Source: Nonomuraea montanisoli
GTDB lineage: Bacteria; Actinomycetota; Actinomycetes; Streptosporangiales; Streptosporangiaceae
Assembly (NCBI RefSeq): GCF_013363975.1
Contig: NZ_JABWGN010000017.1
Span: 62,001 to 126,000 of the forward strand
Direction of reading: 5' to 3'
Length of the DNA: 64,000 nt
Shown: one piece after another, positions 50,074 to 58,167 of the stretch
Numbering within the stretch: position 1 is the first letter of the stretch
Layout: each line of letters begins with the position of its first letter
Position numbers and translations under genes: made by a program
Notes under the pieces: model-generated
The model's input: only the letters and a program-made list of their open reading frames with translations
The model's database searches: none
What the model was told of the DNA's origin: nothing

Positions 50074-50859
50074 TCAGCGCAGGGCGGATCGGGCGGTGGG
50101 GGAGAGGCGGAACCGCTGCGGCGGACCCGCCACACGTCCTTCGAGCAGGGACACCTCCTCGTCCAGAGCCTCACGGACCTTCCCCAGGTCCTCCTCTCGC
50201 TCGAACCGGGCGAGCCAGACGAAGACGTCCTCGCCGGTCCGTACGGGGAGGGCCGGAAAGGTGTTGGGGGAGCGCTCGGTCTCGAAGCACGCGACCGGTG
50301 ACGCGCCGGCCCCCGAGAGCACGGGGGCGACGCGCTCGGCGAAGAAGGCGGGGAACCCGGCCACGTCTCCCACGACGTGGTGAACGGTCGCGAGGTAGAC
50401 GGACGGCGAGAGGTCGACGGCCCCCACGGGAGGCGGGGTCGCGGCGGGGAACGGATCGCCGGTGACGCCGGAGCGGTCGGCCGGGACCGGCTCGTCCGCC
50501 GCTCCGGGACGGCCGGGGGAGTCCTGTGCGCGCCCGGGGGACTCGCCGTGGGCGGCGGACGCGGCCACGGGGCGGAGGAGCAGGACGTCGTCCGAGTCGA
50601 TCATCGTCGCGTTGGCCGCATCGCGGTGGGCCTTCCAGATGGGGCCGCCGTAGAAGGCGGCCAGCGCGACCCGGCGAGCCTCCATATCCGGAAATTTCCT
50701 CATCCAGCAGAAGATGTCCGGTGCATCCAGGTCGCGGAACTGGCCCGCGAGCTTGATGCCCGCCGCCTCCTGCGACTCGACGAACTCGCGCTCGAACAAC
50801 TCGATCAGTGTGTCGCGCCGCCCAGGGTGCAGGGTGTAGCGCCGAAGCTCGTAGATCAC
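50074..50859 (-). CDS. NIPSNAP-family protein with two domains
   Basis: A 261-residue protein with two NIPSNAP-like ferredoxin-fold domains: residues 1-95 (YELRRYTLHPGRRDTLIELFEREFV ... GPIWKAHRDAANATM) and about 155-245 (YLATVHHVVGDVAGFPAFFAERV), joined by a Pro/Ala/Ser/Gly linker. The NIPSNAP family has no defined reaction. GTG start at 50859. A perfect inverted repeat CTGACAC-CTT-GTGTCAG (50884-50900) is immediately upstream and may be an operator. Confidence 0.78.
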   Translation of the reverse strand: MIYELRRYTLHPGRRDTLIELFEREFVESQEAAGIKLAGQFRDLDAPDIFCWMRKFPDMEARRVALAAFYGGPIWKAHRDAANATMIDSDDVLLLRPVAASAAHGESPGRAQDSPGRPGAADEPVPADRSGVTGDPFPAATPPPVGAVDLSPSVYLATVHHVVGDVAGFPAFFAERVAPVLSGAGASPVACFETERSPNTFPALPVRTGEDVFVWLARFEREEDLGKVREALDEEVSLLEGRVAGPPQRFRLSPTARSALR

Positions 50860-50883
50860 GCGGGTGACGTTAGGGGCGGTCGA

Positions 50884-50900
50884 CTGACACCTTGTGTCAG
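50884..50900. promoter_or_regulatory. Inverted repeat upstream of the NIPSNAP gene
   Basis: CTGACAC and GTGTCAG with a 3-base centre form a perfect dyad 25 bases before the NIPSNAP start. A second dyad, TAACG-CAA-CGTTA, is at 50950-50962 on the way to the secreted-protein gene. Both look like regulator binding sites. The binding proteins are unknown. Confidence 0.5.
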
Positions 50901-51018
50901 TGAGCGGAAGACCCGAGCAAAGTTCTGATCACTCTATGCTATGGATCAGTAACGCAACGTTATAGGATCGGTCCCGTCAGACAGCCCGCCCGCTCACCGG
51001 CGAAGGAGCCGTACCCCC

Positions 51019-51273
51019 GTGATCAAGAGTCTGAGCGCCGCCTGCGCCATGGCGGCGACCGCCGCGCTCACCCTGTCGGCGGCCCCGGCGAGCGCCGACA
51101 CCTGGACCGACAACTGGAGTCGCAACCTCGACTCCTCGCAGTCCGGCAACACCTTCGGCGACGTCGGCGCGTCCAACCGCGGCTGGGGCCGATCCACCAA
51201 CGTCAACAACGTCAACGGTGTCGCGACGACAGCCACCCAGGGCAGCACCGTCATCACCTACGTCTTCTACTGA
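51019..51273 (+). CDS. Small secreted protein A
   Basis: An 84-residue protein with a Sec signal peptide (MIKSLSAACAMAATAALTL then SAAPASA, cleavage about residue 26). The mature 58 residues are rich in Asn, Ser, Gly and Thr: DTWTDNWSRNLDSSQSGN then TFGDVGASNRGWGRSTNV. No cysteines. It is paralogous to the protein at 51869; both share SSQSGN.FG, NRG.G and STNV. GTG follows AAGGAG. No known family is recognised. It may be a cell-surface or extracellular structural protein. Confidence 0.7.
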   Translation: MIKSLSAACAMAATAALTLSAAPASADTWTDNWSRNLDSSQSGNTFGDVGASNRGWGRSTNVNNVNGVATTATQGSTVITYVFY

Positions 51274-51868
51274 CCCCGGCACGGCCTGTCCGCTGCCTCC
51301 CGGCTCGACCCCTGTCGCCCGGTCCCGACCCGGTCAACGCTGCCGGTCTCTCAGCGCCGCCGTCCATCAGTCGACCCCGTCTCCGCCGACCCCGTCTCCG
51401 CCGACCCCGTCTCCGCCGACCCCGTCTCCGCCGACCCCGTCTCCGCCGAGCCTGCTCCACCCGGGGCCTGATCGTCACCTGAGCCGTCGTTCGCCCGCCC
51501 CTCGACCGAAGTGACGGTCCGGTTCCACGCCCGAGTCCATGTCGTAGCAGTCCCGCCCCCCGTCCCGGCGCACGACGCAGCCTGCCGCTCCCTTCCCGGC
51601 AGGCCGCCCATGCCTGCCATTCCCTCCCGGGCAGGCAGCCCCTTCCGGGAGCTCCTCCGCCGGAGAGGCTCTCCCCCGGTGGGCCTCACTCTCCCTGGGC
51701 CCTCATCCCCCGGGGGGTTCTTCTCCGGCGGACGGCTCCACCTCGGCTTCGTCTCGGCCCTGCCGAGCTCGGGGCCGGCAGCCATCCGGCTCCGGCCGGC
51801 CTCTGTCCAGACGTCCGCCCCACCACCCCTACCGACCTTTCCAGTACTGACCTTTCCAGGAGATCCGC
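51274..51868. other. Intergenic region between the two small secreted protein genes
   Basis: A 595-base noncoding stretch. It holds a 15-base perfect tandem repeat (51372-51446), several GC-rich stem-loops including TGCCTGCC / GGCAGGCA (51611-51637), and a direct repeat GACCTTTCCAG twice just before the second gene (about 51834-51857). No convincing gene is seen; possible frames there are low-complexity products of the repeat. Confidence 0.5.
51372..51446. repeat. Perfect 15-base tandem repeat, five copies
   Basis: Five identical units CGACCCCGTCTCCGC. In a noncoding region. Copy number is likely variable between strains. Confidence 0.8.
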
Positions 51869-52141
51869 ATGAAGAAGCTCTGCGCCACCGGGCTCGCCCT
51901 GGTCGCCACCGGCGCCACCCTCGCCACGGCCGCGAGCCTGGCCGCCGTCCCCGCCAACGCCGACACGGCCGTCTCCGACTCCAGCTCCAACCGCGAGTCC
52001 TCCCAGTCGGGCAACATCTTCGGCACCATCGCGGTCCAGAACAGAGGCACCGGCGCCTCCACCAACGTCACCTCGATCAACGCCAACACCTCCACCGCCG
52101 CCCGCCGCAGCGGCGCGGCCGTGAGCAACCGCGTCGACTAG
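51869..52141 (+). CDS. Small secreted protein B, paralogue of the one at 51019
   Basis: A 90-residue protein with signal peptide (MKKLCATGLALVATGATL, cleavage about residue 31 after PANA). The mature 59 residues share with protein A the motif SSQSGN.FG, then NRG.G.STNV (DSSSNRESSQSGNIFG, VQNRGTGASTNVTSINAN). No cysteines in the mature part. ATG follows CAGGAG. Same two-protein arrangement suggests gene duplication. Function unknown. Confidence 0.7.
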   Translation: MKKLCATGLALVATGATLATAASLAAVPANADTAVSDSSSNRESSQSGNIFGTIAVQNRGTGASTNVTSINANTSTAARRSGAAVSNRVD

Positions 52142-52333
52142 GGCGCCGCATCGGTCTTCCGCGCTCCCCACATCACGGCAGGCCGCCCAAGGATCGCGGC
52201 GCACCGCGACGGCCGACGCCTGGCAAGAGGCGGCGAGCCGCGTCCGGCCCTCCGTGAGCGGCGAGCCGGTCCGGGAGGTGGGCCCCTCCCCGCCTCCCGG
52301 GTCGCCCAGGCGGTGGGTCGTACCATCGTCCCC

Positions 52334-53149
52334 GTGACTACCTGTGCATATGTGACATTTGACGATAAGGACGACCACGACGACGAGCGCGAGATCGTCC
52401 TGGCCGCCTGGAGGGAGGAGGGCATCGACGGGCGTGCCGAGCGCTGGGACGACCCCGCCGCCGACTGGGCGGCCTACGACGCCGTGGTCGTGCGCTCCGT
52501 GTGGGACTACGTCTCCCGGCGCGAGGAGTTCCTCGCCTGGGCCCGGCGGGTCGAGGAAGGCGCGAAGCTGCTCAACCCCGCGTCCGTGCTGGCGGACAAC
52601 ACCGACAAGACGTACCTCCGCCGCCTGGGGCTGCCCATCGTGCCGACGCACTGGTCGGCGCAGGACCTCCCCGACTGGCAGGAGTACGTCGTCAAGCCGG
52701 CGATCTCGGCGGGCGCCCGCGACACCATCAGGACCACCGACCGCGCCGAGGCCGCCGCGCACGCCGCCCGGCTGGAGGCGTCCGGGCGCACGCCCATGGT
52801 CCAGCCCTACCTCGACATGGTCGAGTCCGAGGGCGAGACCTCGCTCCTGTACTTCAACCGCCGCTTCAGCCACGCCGTCCGCCGCACTCCCATGCTCTCC
52901 CCGGGCAAGTCGGGCGCCGACCACGTGCGGGCGCAGCTCCGCACCCCGGACCCGGACCAGGTCGAACTCGCCGAGAAGGTGCTTGCCGCCATCCCCCAAG
53001 CCCTTCTGTACGCGCGGATCGACCTGGTCCGGCTGCCCGACGGCACCCCGGTGGTGATCGAGCTGGAGCTCACCGAGCCGTACCTGTTCCTGCGCTACGA
53101 GCCGCAGGCGCCCCGCAACCTGGCCAGGGCGCTGCGCGAGCTGCTCTGA
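52334..53149 (+). CDS. ATP-grasp-domain protein
   Basis: About 271 residues with the ATP-grasp fold: VVVRSVWDYVSRREEFLAW, LLNPASVLADNTDKTYLRRLGLPIVPTHW, EYVVKPAISAGARDT and RIDLVRLPDGTPVVIELELTEPYL. Resembles the DcsG-type ATP-grasp group. It should ligate or phosphorylate carboxylates, with an unknown substrate. GTG at 52334 is preferred: TACCAT at 52321-52326 lies 7 bases upstream of it (leaderless). Confidence 0.78.
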   Translation: MTTCAYVTFDDKDDHDDEREIVLAAWREEGIDGRAERWDDPAADWAAYDAVVVRSVWDYVSRREEFLAWARRVEEGAKLLNPASVLADNTDKTYLRRLGLPIVPTHWSAQDLPDWQEYVVKPAISAGARDTIRTTDRAEAAAHAARLEASGRTPMVQPYLDMVESEGETSLLYFNRRFSHAVRRTPMLSPGKSGADHVRAQLRTPDPDQVELAEKVLAAIPQALLYARIDLVRLPDGTPVVIELELTEPYLFLRYEPQAPRNLARALRELL

Positions 53150-53162
53150 CGCGGGAGGGCGG

Positions 53163-54458
53163 TCACACGCCGGGCAGCCGGCCGTTGCGGAAGAGGTCGA
53201 CGAAGGTCTGGTGGTCGGCCCGCGCCTGGGTTCCGTACCGGTGCGCGAAGTCCACCAGCATGCCGACGAACCCGGCGCTGTCACCGCCCACCACCGCCAC
53301 GATCGACTCCTCGGTCGAGAAGTCCACGAGGTCGTGGCTGGACTCGTCGTCGGCGACGGCGTGCATGCGCGCCACCGCCCGGCCCAGGTCGCGCACGATC
53401 GAGTCCAGCTCGGCCGGCTCGTTGACGTCGTCCCAGTCGAGGTCGGCGGAGTACGGCGAGACCTCGGCCACCATCTGCCCCACGCCGCCGAGCGTGGTGT
53501 AGCCGAGCCACGGGTCGGCGTACGCCTGCAGCGCCCGCTGCGACTCGGCGGTCCGGTGCCCCTGGTGCAGGAAGTAGCCGGTCACCTTCTCGTCGGTGAT
53601 GTACCTCGCCACGGCAGGCACCTGGGCCTGCTTCATGTAGAGGATGACGTCGTTCTCCAGCGCCTGCGAGCGCCCCTCCAGCAGCAGGTTGTACGAGGGC
53701 AGCCCGGCCGACCCGATGCCGACCCCCTTGCGCAGCGCCACGTCCTTGATGACGTGCTCGACGGAGGTCGTCTGCGCGGGCAACGTGGTCAGGTAGTCCT
53801 CGAACGCGGCGAGCACGGCCGAGCGCACGTCCGGGTCGACGGGCTCCCGCCCCTCCATGATCGCGAAGCGCCGGTCGTAGTCGTCGATGACGGTCTCGAC
53901 GTCGAGCATCGCCACCCGGGTCCGCAGCCGCGCCGTCTGGAGCACCCGGTGCAGCACGCCGGTCGTGCTGCCGAGCGTGAGCGATCCGATCGCGTCGTCC
54001 CCGCCCCGGGCGATGGCGGTCAACTCGTCCAGGTACGAGAGGGCGAAGCCACGCACGAGCGCGGTGATCACCTCGTCCGACAGCGCCTTGGCGTACCCGA
54101 TGAGCGCCACGCTCGCCGCGAAGCGCTTGAGGTCCCAGGTGTACGGCCCGACGTACGCCTCGTCGAAGTCGTTGACGTTGAAGACGAGCACGCCGGAGGC
54201 GTTCATGTACGTGCCGAAGTTCTCGGCGTGCAGGTCGCCGTGGATCCAGACCCGGCTGGTGGGACCGTCCAGATAGGAGTCGTCGGCGAAGTCGCCGGTG
54301 AGGTCGGCGTAGAACAGGCTCGCGCTGCCACGGTAGAACGCGAAGGGTGAGGCGGCCATCTTGCGGAACTTGCGCCGGAACGCGGCCGGTTCGCGCTTGA
54401 TCGACTCGCCGAACTCGGCCGTGAGAACGTCGAGCAGGAAGGAGGGGCGAGTTGTCAT
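53163..54458 (-). CDS. DUF2252 family protein (kinase-like fold)
   Basis: A 431-residue protein: KFRKMAASPFAFYRGSASLFYADL, WIHGDLHAENFGTY (HGDxHxxN) and FNVNDFDEAYVGPYTWDLKR (DFD), which are typical of DUF2252 and resemble a small-molecule-kinase active site. No known reaction. ATG at 54458 has a short GAGG site. The left end of a TnpB insertion sequence begins only about 8 bases upstream, so the original promoter may have been displaced. Confidence 0.82.
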   Translation of the reverse strand: MTTRPSFLLDVLTAEFGESIKREPAAFRRKFRKMAASPFAFYRGSASLFYADLTGDFADDSYLDGPTSRVWIHGDLHAENFGTYMNASGVLVFNVNDFDEAYVGPYTWDLKRFAASVALIGYAKALSDEVITALVRGFALSYLDELTAIARGGDDAIGSLTLGSTTGVLHRVLQTARLRTRVAMLDVETVIDDYDRRFAIMEGREPVDPDVRSAVLAAFEDYLTTLPAQTTSVEHVIKDVALRKGVGIGSAGLPSYNLLLEGRSQALENDVILYMKQAQVPAVARYITDEKVTGYFLHQGHRTAESQRALQAYADPWLGYTTLGGVGQMVAEVSPYSADLDWDDVNEPAELDSIVRDLGRAVARMHAVADDESSHDLVDFSTEESIVAVVGGDSAGFVGMLVDFAHRYGTQARADHQTFVDLFRNGRLPGV

Positions 54459-54634
54459 CAGAACCTCGCGAGGGGACCGGCGGCTTCAGCCGTCGGGGGA
54501 ATCGGGAGCGGGAGGGTCATCAAGGCCCGAGCGTGTCCTGACGTGCCTGATCTGTGCATCACAGATGTCCTTCCGAGTTTTGTCGGCGCCGACCGATATC
54601 GTGGCCGTCTGGTTACCGAACGTGGGGGGTGGGT

Positions 54635-55816
54635 GTGCGCAGGTCGTTCAAGTTCCTGCTGCGCCCCACCGGCAAGCAGGCCGCCGCGCTCACGCAGTGC
54701 CTGGAGGACCATCGGGAGCTGTACAACGCCGCGCTGGAGCATCGCCGCACCGCCTACCGCAAGGCCGGTGTCACGATCGGCTACGGCGAGCAGTCGGCGG
54801 AGCTGAAGGAGATCCGCAAGGCCGACCCTGACGGGCAGGGCCGCTGGTCGGCGGGCTCCTAGCAGCAGACTCTGCGCCGGCTGGACAGGGCGTTCGCGGC
54901 GTTCTTCCGCAGGGCGAAGGCTGGGCGGAAGGCCGGGTACCCGCGTTTCAAGGGCCGGGGCCGGTTCGACACCGTGCAGTGGCCCGCCGTCAAGAACGGC
55001 GCGACCTGGGACTCCCAGCCGCATGATCCGGTGACGCGCCTCTACCTGCTCGGCATCGGGCATGTGCGGGTCCACCAGCACCGTGGCGTGTTCGGCAAGG
55101 TCAAGACGATCAGTGTGAAGCGGGAAGGCGCCCGCTGGTTCGTCGTGCTCTCCTGCGACGACGTGCCCGCCGAGCCGCTGCCCGCGACAGGCGTCGCGGC
55201 CGGGATCGACATGGGTGTCGCATCGCTGGCCACCACCAGCGACGGCGAGCACATCGACAATCAACGCCACCTGGCCGCGTCCGCCGACCGGCTCGCGGCG
55301 GCCCAACGCGACCTGGCCCGCAAGCAACGCGGGTCCACGCGGCGCCGCAAGGCCGTCGCCCGGGTCGCCGCGCTGCACGCCAGAGTGCGGCGCCAGCGCC
55401 TCGACAGCGCGCACAAGGCCGCGCTGGTGCTGGTCCGCGCCTACGACGTGATCGCGCACGAGGACCTGCGGATCACCGGCATGACCCGCTCGGCGTCCGG
55501 CACGGCCGAGATGCCCGGTCGCAACCTCGCGCAGAAGGCCGGGCTGAACCGCAGCATCCTGGACGCGGGTTGGGCGGTGTTCCTGACGATCCTCGCGAAC
55601 AAGGCTGAAAGCGCCGGTCGAGAGCTGATCGCAGTCGATCCCCGCAACACCTCCCGCACCTGCTCGCGATGCGGGCACTGCGCGAAGGACAACCGCCTCA
55701 CCCAAGCCGCGTTCCAGTGCGTGGCGTGCGGGCATGCCGCGCACGCCGACGTCAACGCCGCCAGGAACATTCTCAGGGCAGGGCTTGCCCTTCGTAAGGC
55801 TGCACGAGCGGCTTAG
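54635..55816 (+). pseudogene. tnpB: tnpB RNA-guided nuclease gene with an internal amber codon
   Basis: The reading frame (GTG at 54635) is open except for TAG at 54860-54862, after which it continues in the same frame to 55816. The three RuvC acidic residues are present: D in GIDMGVASLATTSDG, E in IAHEDLRITGM and D in HADVNAARNIL. The zinc ribbon is CSRCGHC ... CVACG. So the only visible defect is one nonsense codon; full length would be about 393 residues. TnpB uses a right-end RNA (omegaRNA) to cut DNA. Function requires readthrough or a suppressor, or this is an early pseudogene. Confidence 0.78.
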
Positions 55817-55854
55817 CGAGAAGCCGTTCCCTTCAGGGAGCGGAGGAGTCACAC
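55700..55854 (+). ncRNA. Predicted TnpB omegaRNA/right-end region
   Basis: In this family the guide RNA scaffold overlaps the 3' end of tnpB and the right end, with the guide taken from flanking DNA. Here the right end contains a hairpin (TTCCCT TCA AGGGAG) and GGAGGAGTCAC. The guide should begin at about 55854. Position by analogy, not by a solved structure. Confidence 0.4.
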
Positions 55855-55952
55855 ACCGGACAGTAGGGCGTCCCCGCCCCTGCCGCCTAGCTTGTCAGGG
55901 CGGATGTGATGGCCGGTCAGCCGGCCGGGTCGGGCCCGCGCATGGCGGCCGG

Positions 55953-56945
55953 TCAGGAGGCCGGTCCGGGCTTCGCCCGCCGCGCAGGGGGCAGCAGCCG
56001 CGTCCCGGTGACGGCCAGCGGCACGATCACCACCGCCAGCACCCCGCACAGGATCGCGGCGGGCACCCACAGGAGCGCGGCGCCCGGCTCCGGCACCGCC
56101 GAGGGGAGACGCCACGCGAGCAGCAGCGTGGCCGCCACCGCCAGGGCCAGGCGTGCCGAGGGGGCCCAGCCGCGGCGAAGGGCGACGGCGCCGGTCACGG
56201 CGCACGCCACGGTCGCGGTCGCGTCGGGCTGGATCAGGACCGACATGGCGTAGACCGGTTCGGGCGCGATGGCCCACGGCAGCAGCGACAGCGGCAGGGT
56301 GGCGGCCATCACCAGCAGGGTGGCGGCCACCGGCAGCAGGATGTGGCGCCACGGGCGGACGGTCACCGGCGCCTCGTCGTGGAAGCCGGCCAGCAGGGCG
56401 AGGACGGGCGCCGACACCATGAGCGCGGCGGGCGTCGCGGTCCAGGTGAGCTGGACGGACGGAGCGAGCAGCACGAGCGAGACCGCTGCCGCCGCGACGG
56501 CGACGGGCTTGGCCGGACCGGTGAACCCCCGCATGGCGGCCGCGAACGCGACGAGCCACAGCACATCCGCCACCGCCAGGAAGCGGGTGGTGGAGATCCC
56601 CGGGGCGGACAGGTACCCGGTCGCCTCGGCCGCCAGCCACACGAGGCTGTGAAGGCCCATCATCGCCTGGAAGGCCAGGCCGAGCAGCGCCACGAGCCGG
56701 ACCGTCTCACCCCAGGCGGCGGCCCGCGCGCCGGCGCCGCCGAGCCGCACCCGCACCGCGAGGGCGGCCACGCTGGCGATTTCGCCCCACCTCGGCCGCG
56801 GCCCACCCTCGTCGGAGACGTCACCGGACATCTCCAGGAACGCCGCCACCATCTCCTCCTCCCGTTCGGCCCGGTAGGAGGCGGGCAGGAGCCGCAATGC
56901 GGCACGGTAACGACGCTCCAGCAGCACGGGCTCGGGATCGTTCAC
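55953..56945 (-). CDS. Multi-pass membrane protein in an operon with PadR
   Basis: A 330-residue integral membrane protein with about 8-9 hydrophobic helices; an N-terminal cytoplasmic stretch has RYRAALRLLPASYRAEREEEMVAAFLEM, often seen in actinobacterial PadR-associated permease-like proteins. GTG 56945 has GGAGG; an upstream GTG at 56990 overlaps the PadR stop. Function unknown; possibly a PadR-controlled transport-related component. Confidence 0.72.
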   Translation of the reverse strand: MNDPEPVLLERRYRAALRLLPASYRAEREEEMVAAFLEMSGDVSDEGGPRPRWGEIASVAALAVRVRLGGAGARAAAWGETVRLVALLGLAFQAMMGLHSLVWLAAEATGYLSAPGISTTRFLAVADVLWLVAFAAAMRGFTGPAKPVAVAAAAVSLVLLAPSVQLTWTATPAALMVSAPVLALLAGFHDEAPVTVRPWRHILLPVAATLLVMAATLPLSLLPWAIAPEPVYAMSVLIQPDATATVACAVTGAVALRRGWAPSARLALAVAATLLLAWRLPSAVPEPGAALLWVPAAILCGVLAVVIVPLAVTGTRLLPPARRAKPGPAS

Positions 56946-56986
56946 GCATTCCTCCGGATGCTCGGTCGGCGGCGGTTCGGGGGCGG

Positions 56987-57331
56987 TCACGTCGTGCCTC
57001 CCGCCGGGCGGGGGGACAGTCCTCGCGCCCGCAGGCGGGAACGCGCGGCGGCGGCGTTGGCGGCCAGCCGGGCGGCCTCCTCCTCCAGGACCCGCGCGCC
57101 GTCGTCGGTGAGCCGGTAGTAGCGCCGCAGGCGCCCCCGCCAGACCTCCTCGCGGTCGAGCTCGACCAGCCCGTCGCCGGCCAGCCGGTCCAGCACGCCG
57201 TACAGACTGCCGATCTTGAGCTGCACCCGCCCGCCGGACAGGCGCTCGACCTCCTGGACGATGCCGTAACCATGCCGGGGCTCGTCCACCAGCGCGGTGA
57301 GGGCGAGGAACATGGGCTCCGTGACGTTCAC
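56987..57331 (-). CDS. PadR-family transcriptional regulator
   Basis: A 114-residue winged-helix protein: ALTALVDEPRHGYGIVQEVERLSGGRVQLKIGSLYGVLDRLAGDGLVELDREEVWRGRLRRYYRLTDDG. GTG at 57331 lies 7 bases after a TATAGT -10 box, so it is probably leaderless. The perfect inverted repeat at 57341-57361 covers its promoter. The membrane protein gene follows in an operon. Confidence 0.85.
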   Translation of the reverse strand: MNVTEPMFLALTALVDEPRHGYGIVQEVERLSGGRVQLKIGSLYGVLDRLAGDGLVELDREEVWRGRLRRYYRLTDDGARVLEEEAARLAANAAAARSRLRARGLSPRPAGGTT

Positions 57332-57340
57332 GCACCCACT

Positions 57341-57361
57341 ATATCTTGTGAGCCAAGATAT
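57341..57361 (-). promoter_or_regulatory. PadR operator candidate
   Basis: ATATCTTG and CAAGATAT, perfect 8-base arms with a 5-base spacer, an AT-rich dyad over the promoter of the PadR gene and between it and the ipdF stop. PadR proteins bind such dyads and repress themselves. Confidence 0.65.
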
Positions 57362-57369
57362 GGTGAGAG

Positions 57370-58143
57370 TCAGGGATGCTGGGAGGACACCGACACGACC
57401 TCGCCCGTCATGTACGACGCGTAGTCGCTGGCCAGGAAGACGATGACGTTGGCCACCTCCCACGGCTCCGCCGAGCGCCCGAACGCCTCGCGCGCCGTCA
57501 GCTCCGCCAGCACGTCCTCGCTGGTCACCTTCGCCAGGAACGGGTGGACGGCCAGCGACGGCGCCACCGCGTTGACCCGCACGCCGTGCCCGGCCGCCTC
57601 CAGCGCGACGCACCGGGTCAGCGCCATGACGCCGGCCTTGGCCGCCGCGTAGTGCGCCTGCCCGCGCTGCGCCCGCCAGCCGACGACCGAGGCGTTGTTG
57701 ACGATGACGCCGGTGCCCTGGGCGGTCATCCGGCGCAGGGCGGCCCTCGTGCAGCGCATGGTGCCGTTCAGGGTCACGTCGATGACCGCGTGCCACTGCT
57801 CGTCCGTCATCGCGGCCAGCTCGGCCGTCCCGCCCAGCCCGGCGTTGTTGACGAGCACGTCCAGCCGTCCGTGCCGCCGCTCCACGGCCTCGAACAGCGC
57901 CTCCACCTGCTCCTGCGACGTCACGTCGCACGGCACGGCGAGCGGCTTGACGCCGGTCAGGTCGGCCAGCGCCTCGGCGGCCTCGCCCAGGCGCCGCTCG
58001 TGCCGGTCGGACACGACGACGACGGCGCCCTCCTCGGCGCAGCGCCGGGCGGTCGCGTAGCCGATGCCGGCCCCCGCCGCGGCCGTCACGAGCGTGACCT
58101 TGCCGTCGAGCAGGCCGTGCGCCCGCGGGTAGAGTGGTCCCAT
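57370..58143 (-). CDS. ipdF: SDR-family dehydrogenase, IpdF-like
   Basis: A 257-residue short-chain dehydrogenase: GLLDGKVTLVTAAAGAGIGYATARR, NNAGLGG, NNASVVGWRAQRGQAHYAAAKAGVMALTRC (Ser, Tyr and Lys) and SDYASYMTGEVVSVSSQ. Closely resembles mycobacterial IpdF (Rv3559c), which oxidises the 5-hydroxyl of a HIP-CoA derivative. It follows fadE30, as in Mycobacterium. ATG at 58143. Confidence 0.86.
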   Translation of the reverse strand: MGPLYPRAHGLLDGKVTLVTAAAGAGIGYATARRCAEEGAVVVVSDRHERRLGEAAEALADLTGVKPLAVPCDVTSQEQVEALFEAVERRHGRLDVLVNNAGLGGTAELAAMTDEQWHAVIDVTLNGTMRCTRAALRRMTAQGTGVIVNNASVVGWRAQRGQAHYAAAKAGVMALTRCVALEAAGHGVRVNAVAPSLAVHPFLAKVTSEDVLAELTAREAFGRSAEPWEVANVIVFLASDYASYMTGEVVSVSSQHP

Positions 58144-58167
58144 CGTGCTCCCGTCTCCGGAGGATCT

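Larger units (their letters stand above)
54466..55854 (+). mobile_element. IS1341/IS605-type insertion sequence (TnpB only)
   Basis: About 1.39 kb. The left end shares AATCGGGAGCGGGAGG with the relic at 18265-18783 and includes a hairpin (CGGCTTCAGCCG). The right end has AGCGAGAAGCCG, a hairpin and GGAGGAGTCAC, the same as the relic. No Y1 transposase is present in this copy; only tnpB, interrupted by one amber codon. Ends were placed by comparing the two copies, and exact borders are uncertain by several bases. Confidence 0.78.

Noticed and set aside
51351..51785. Minus-strand frame of about 144 codons with repeated GSAET units between the secreted-protein genes
   Set aside because: It is produced by the 15-base tandem repeat, has no recognised domain and no ribosome binding site.
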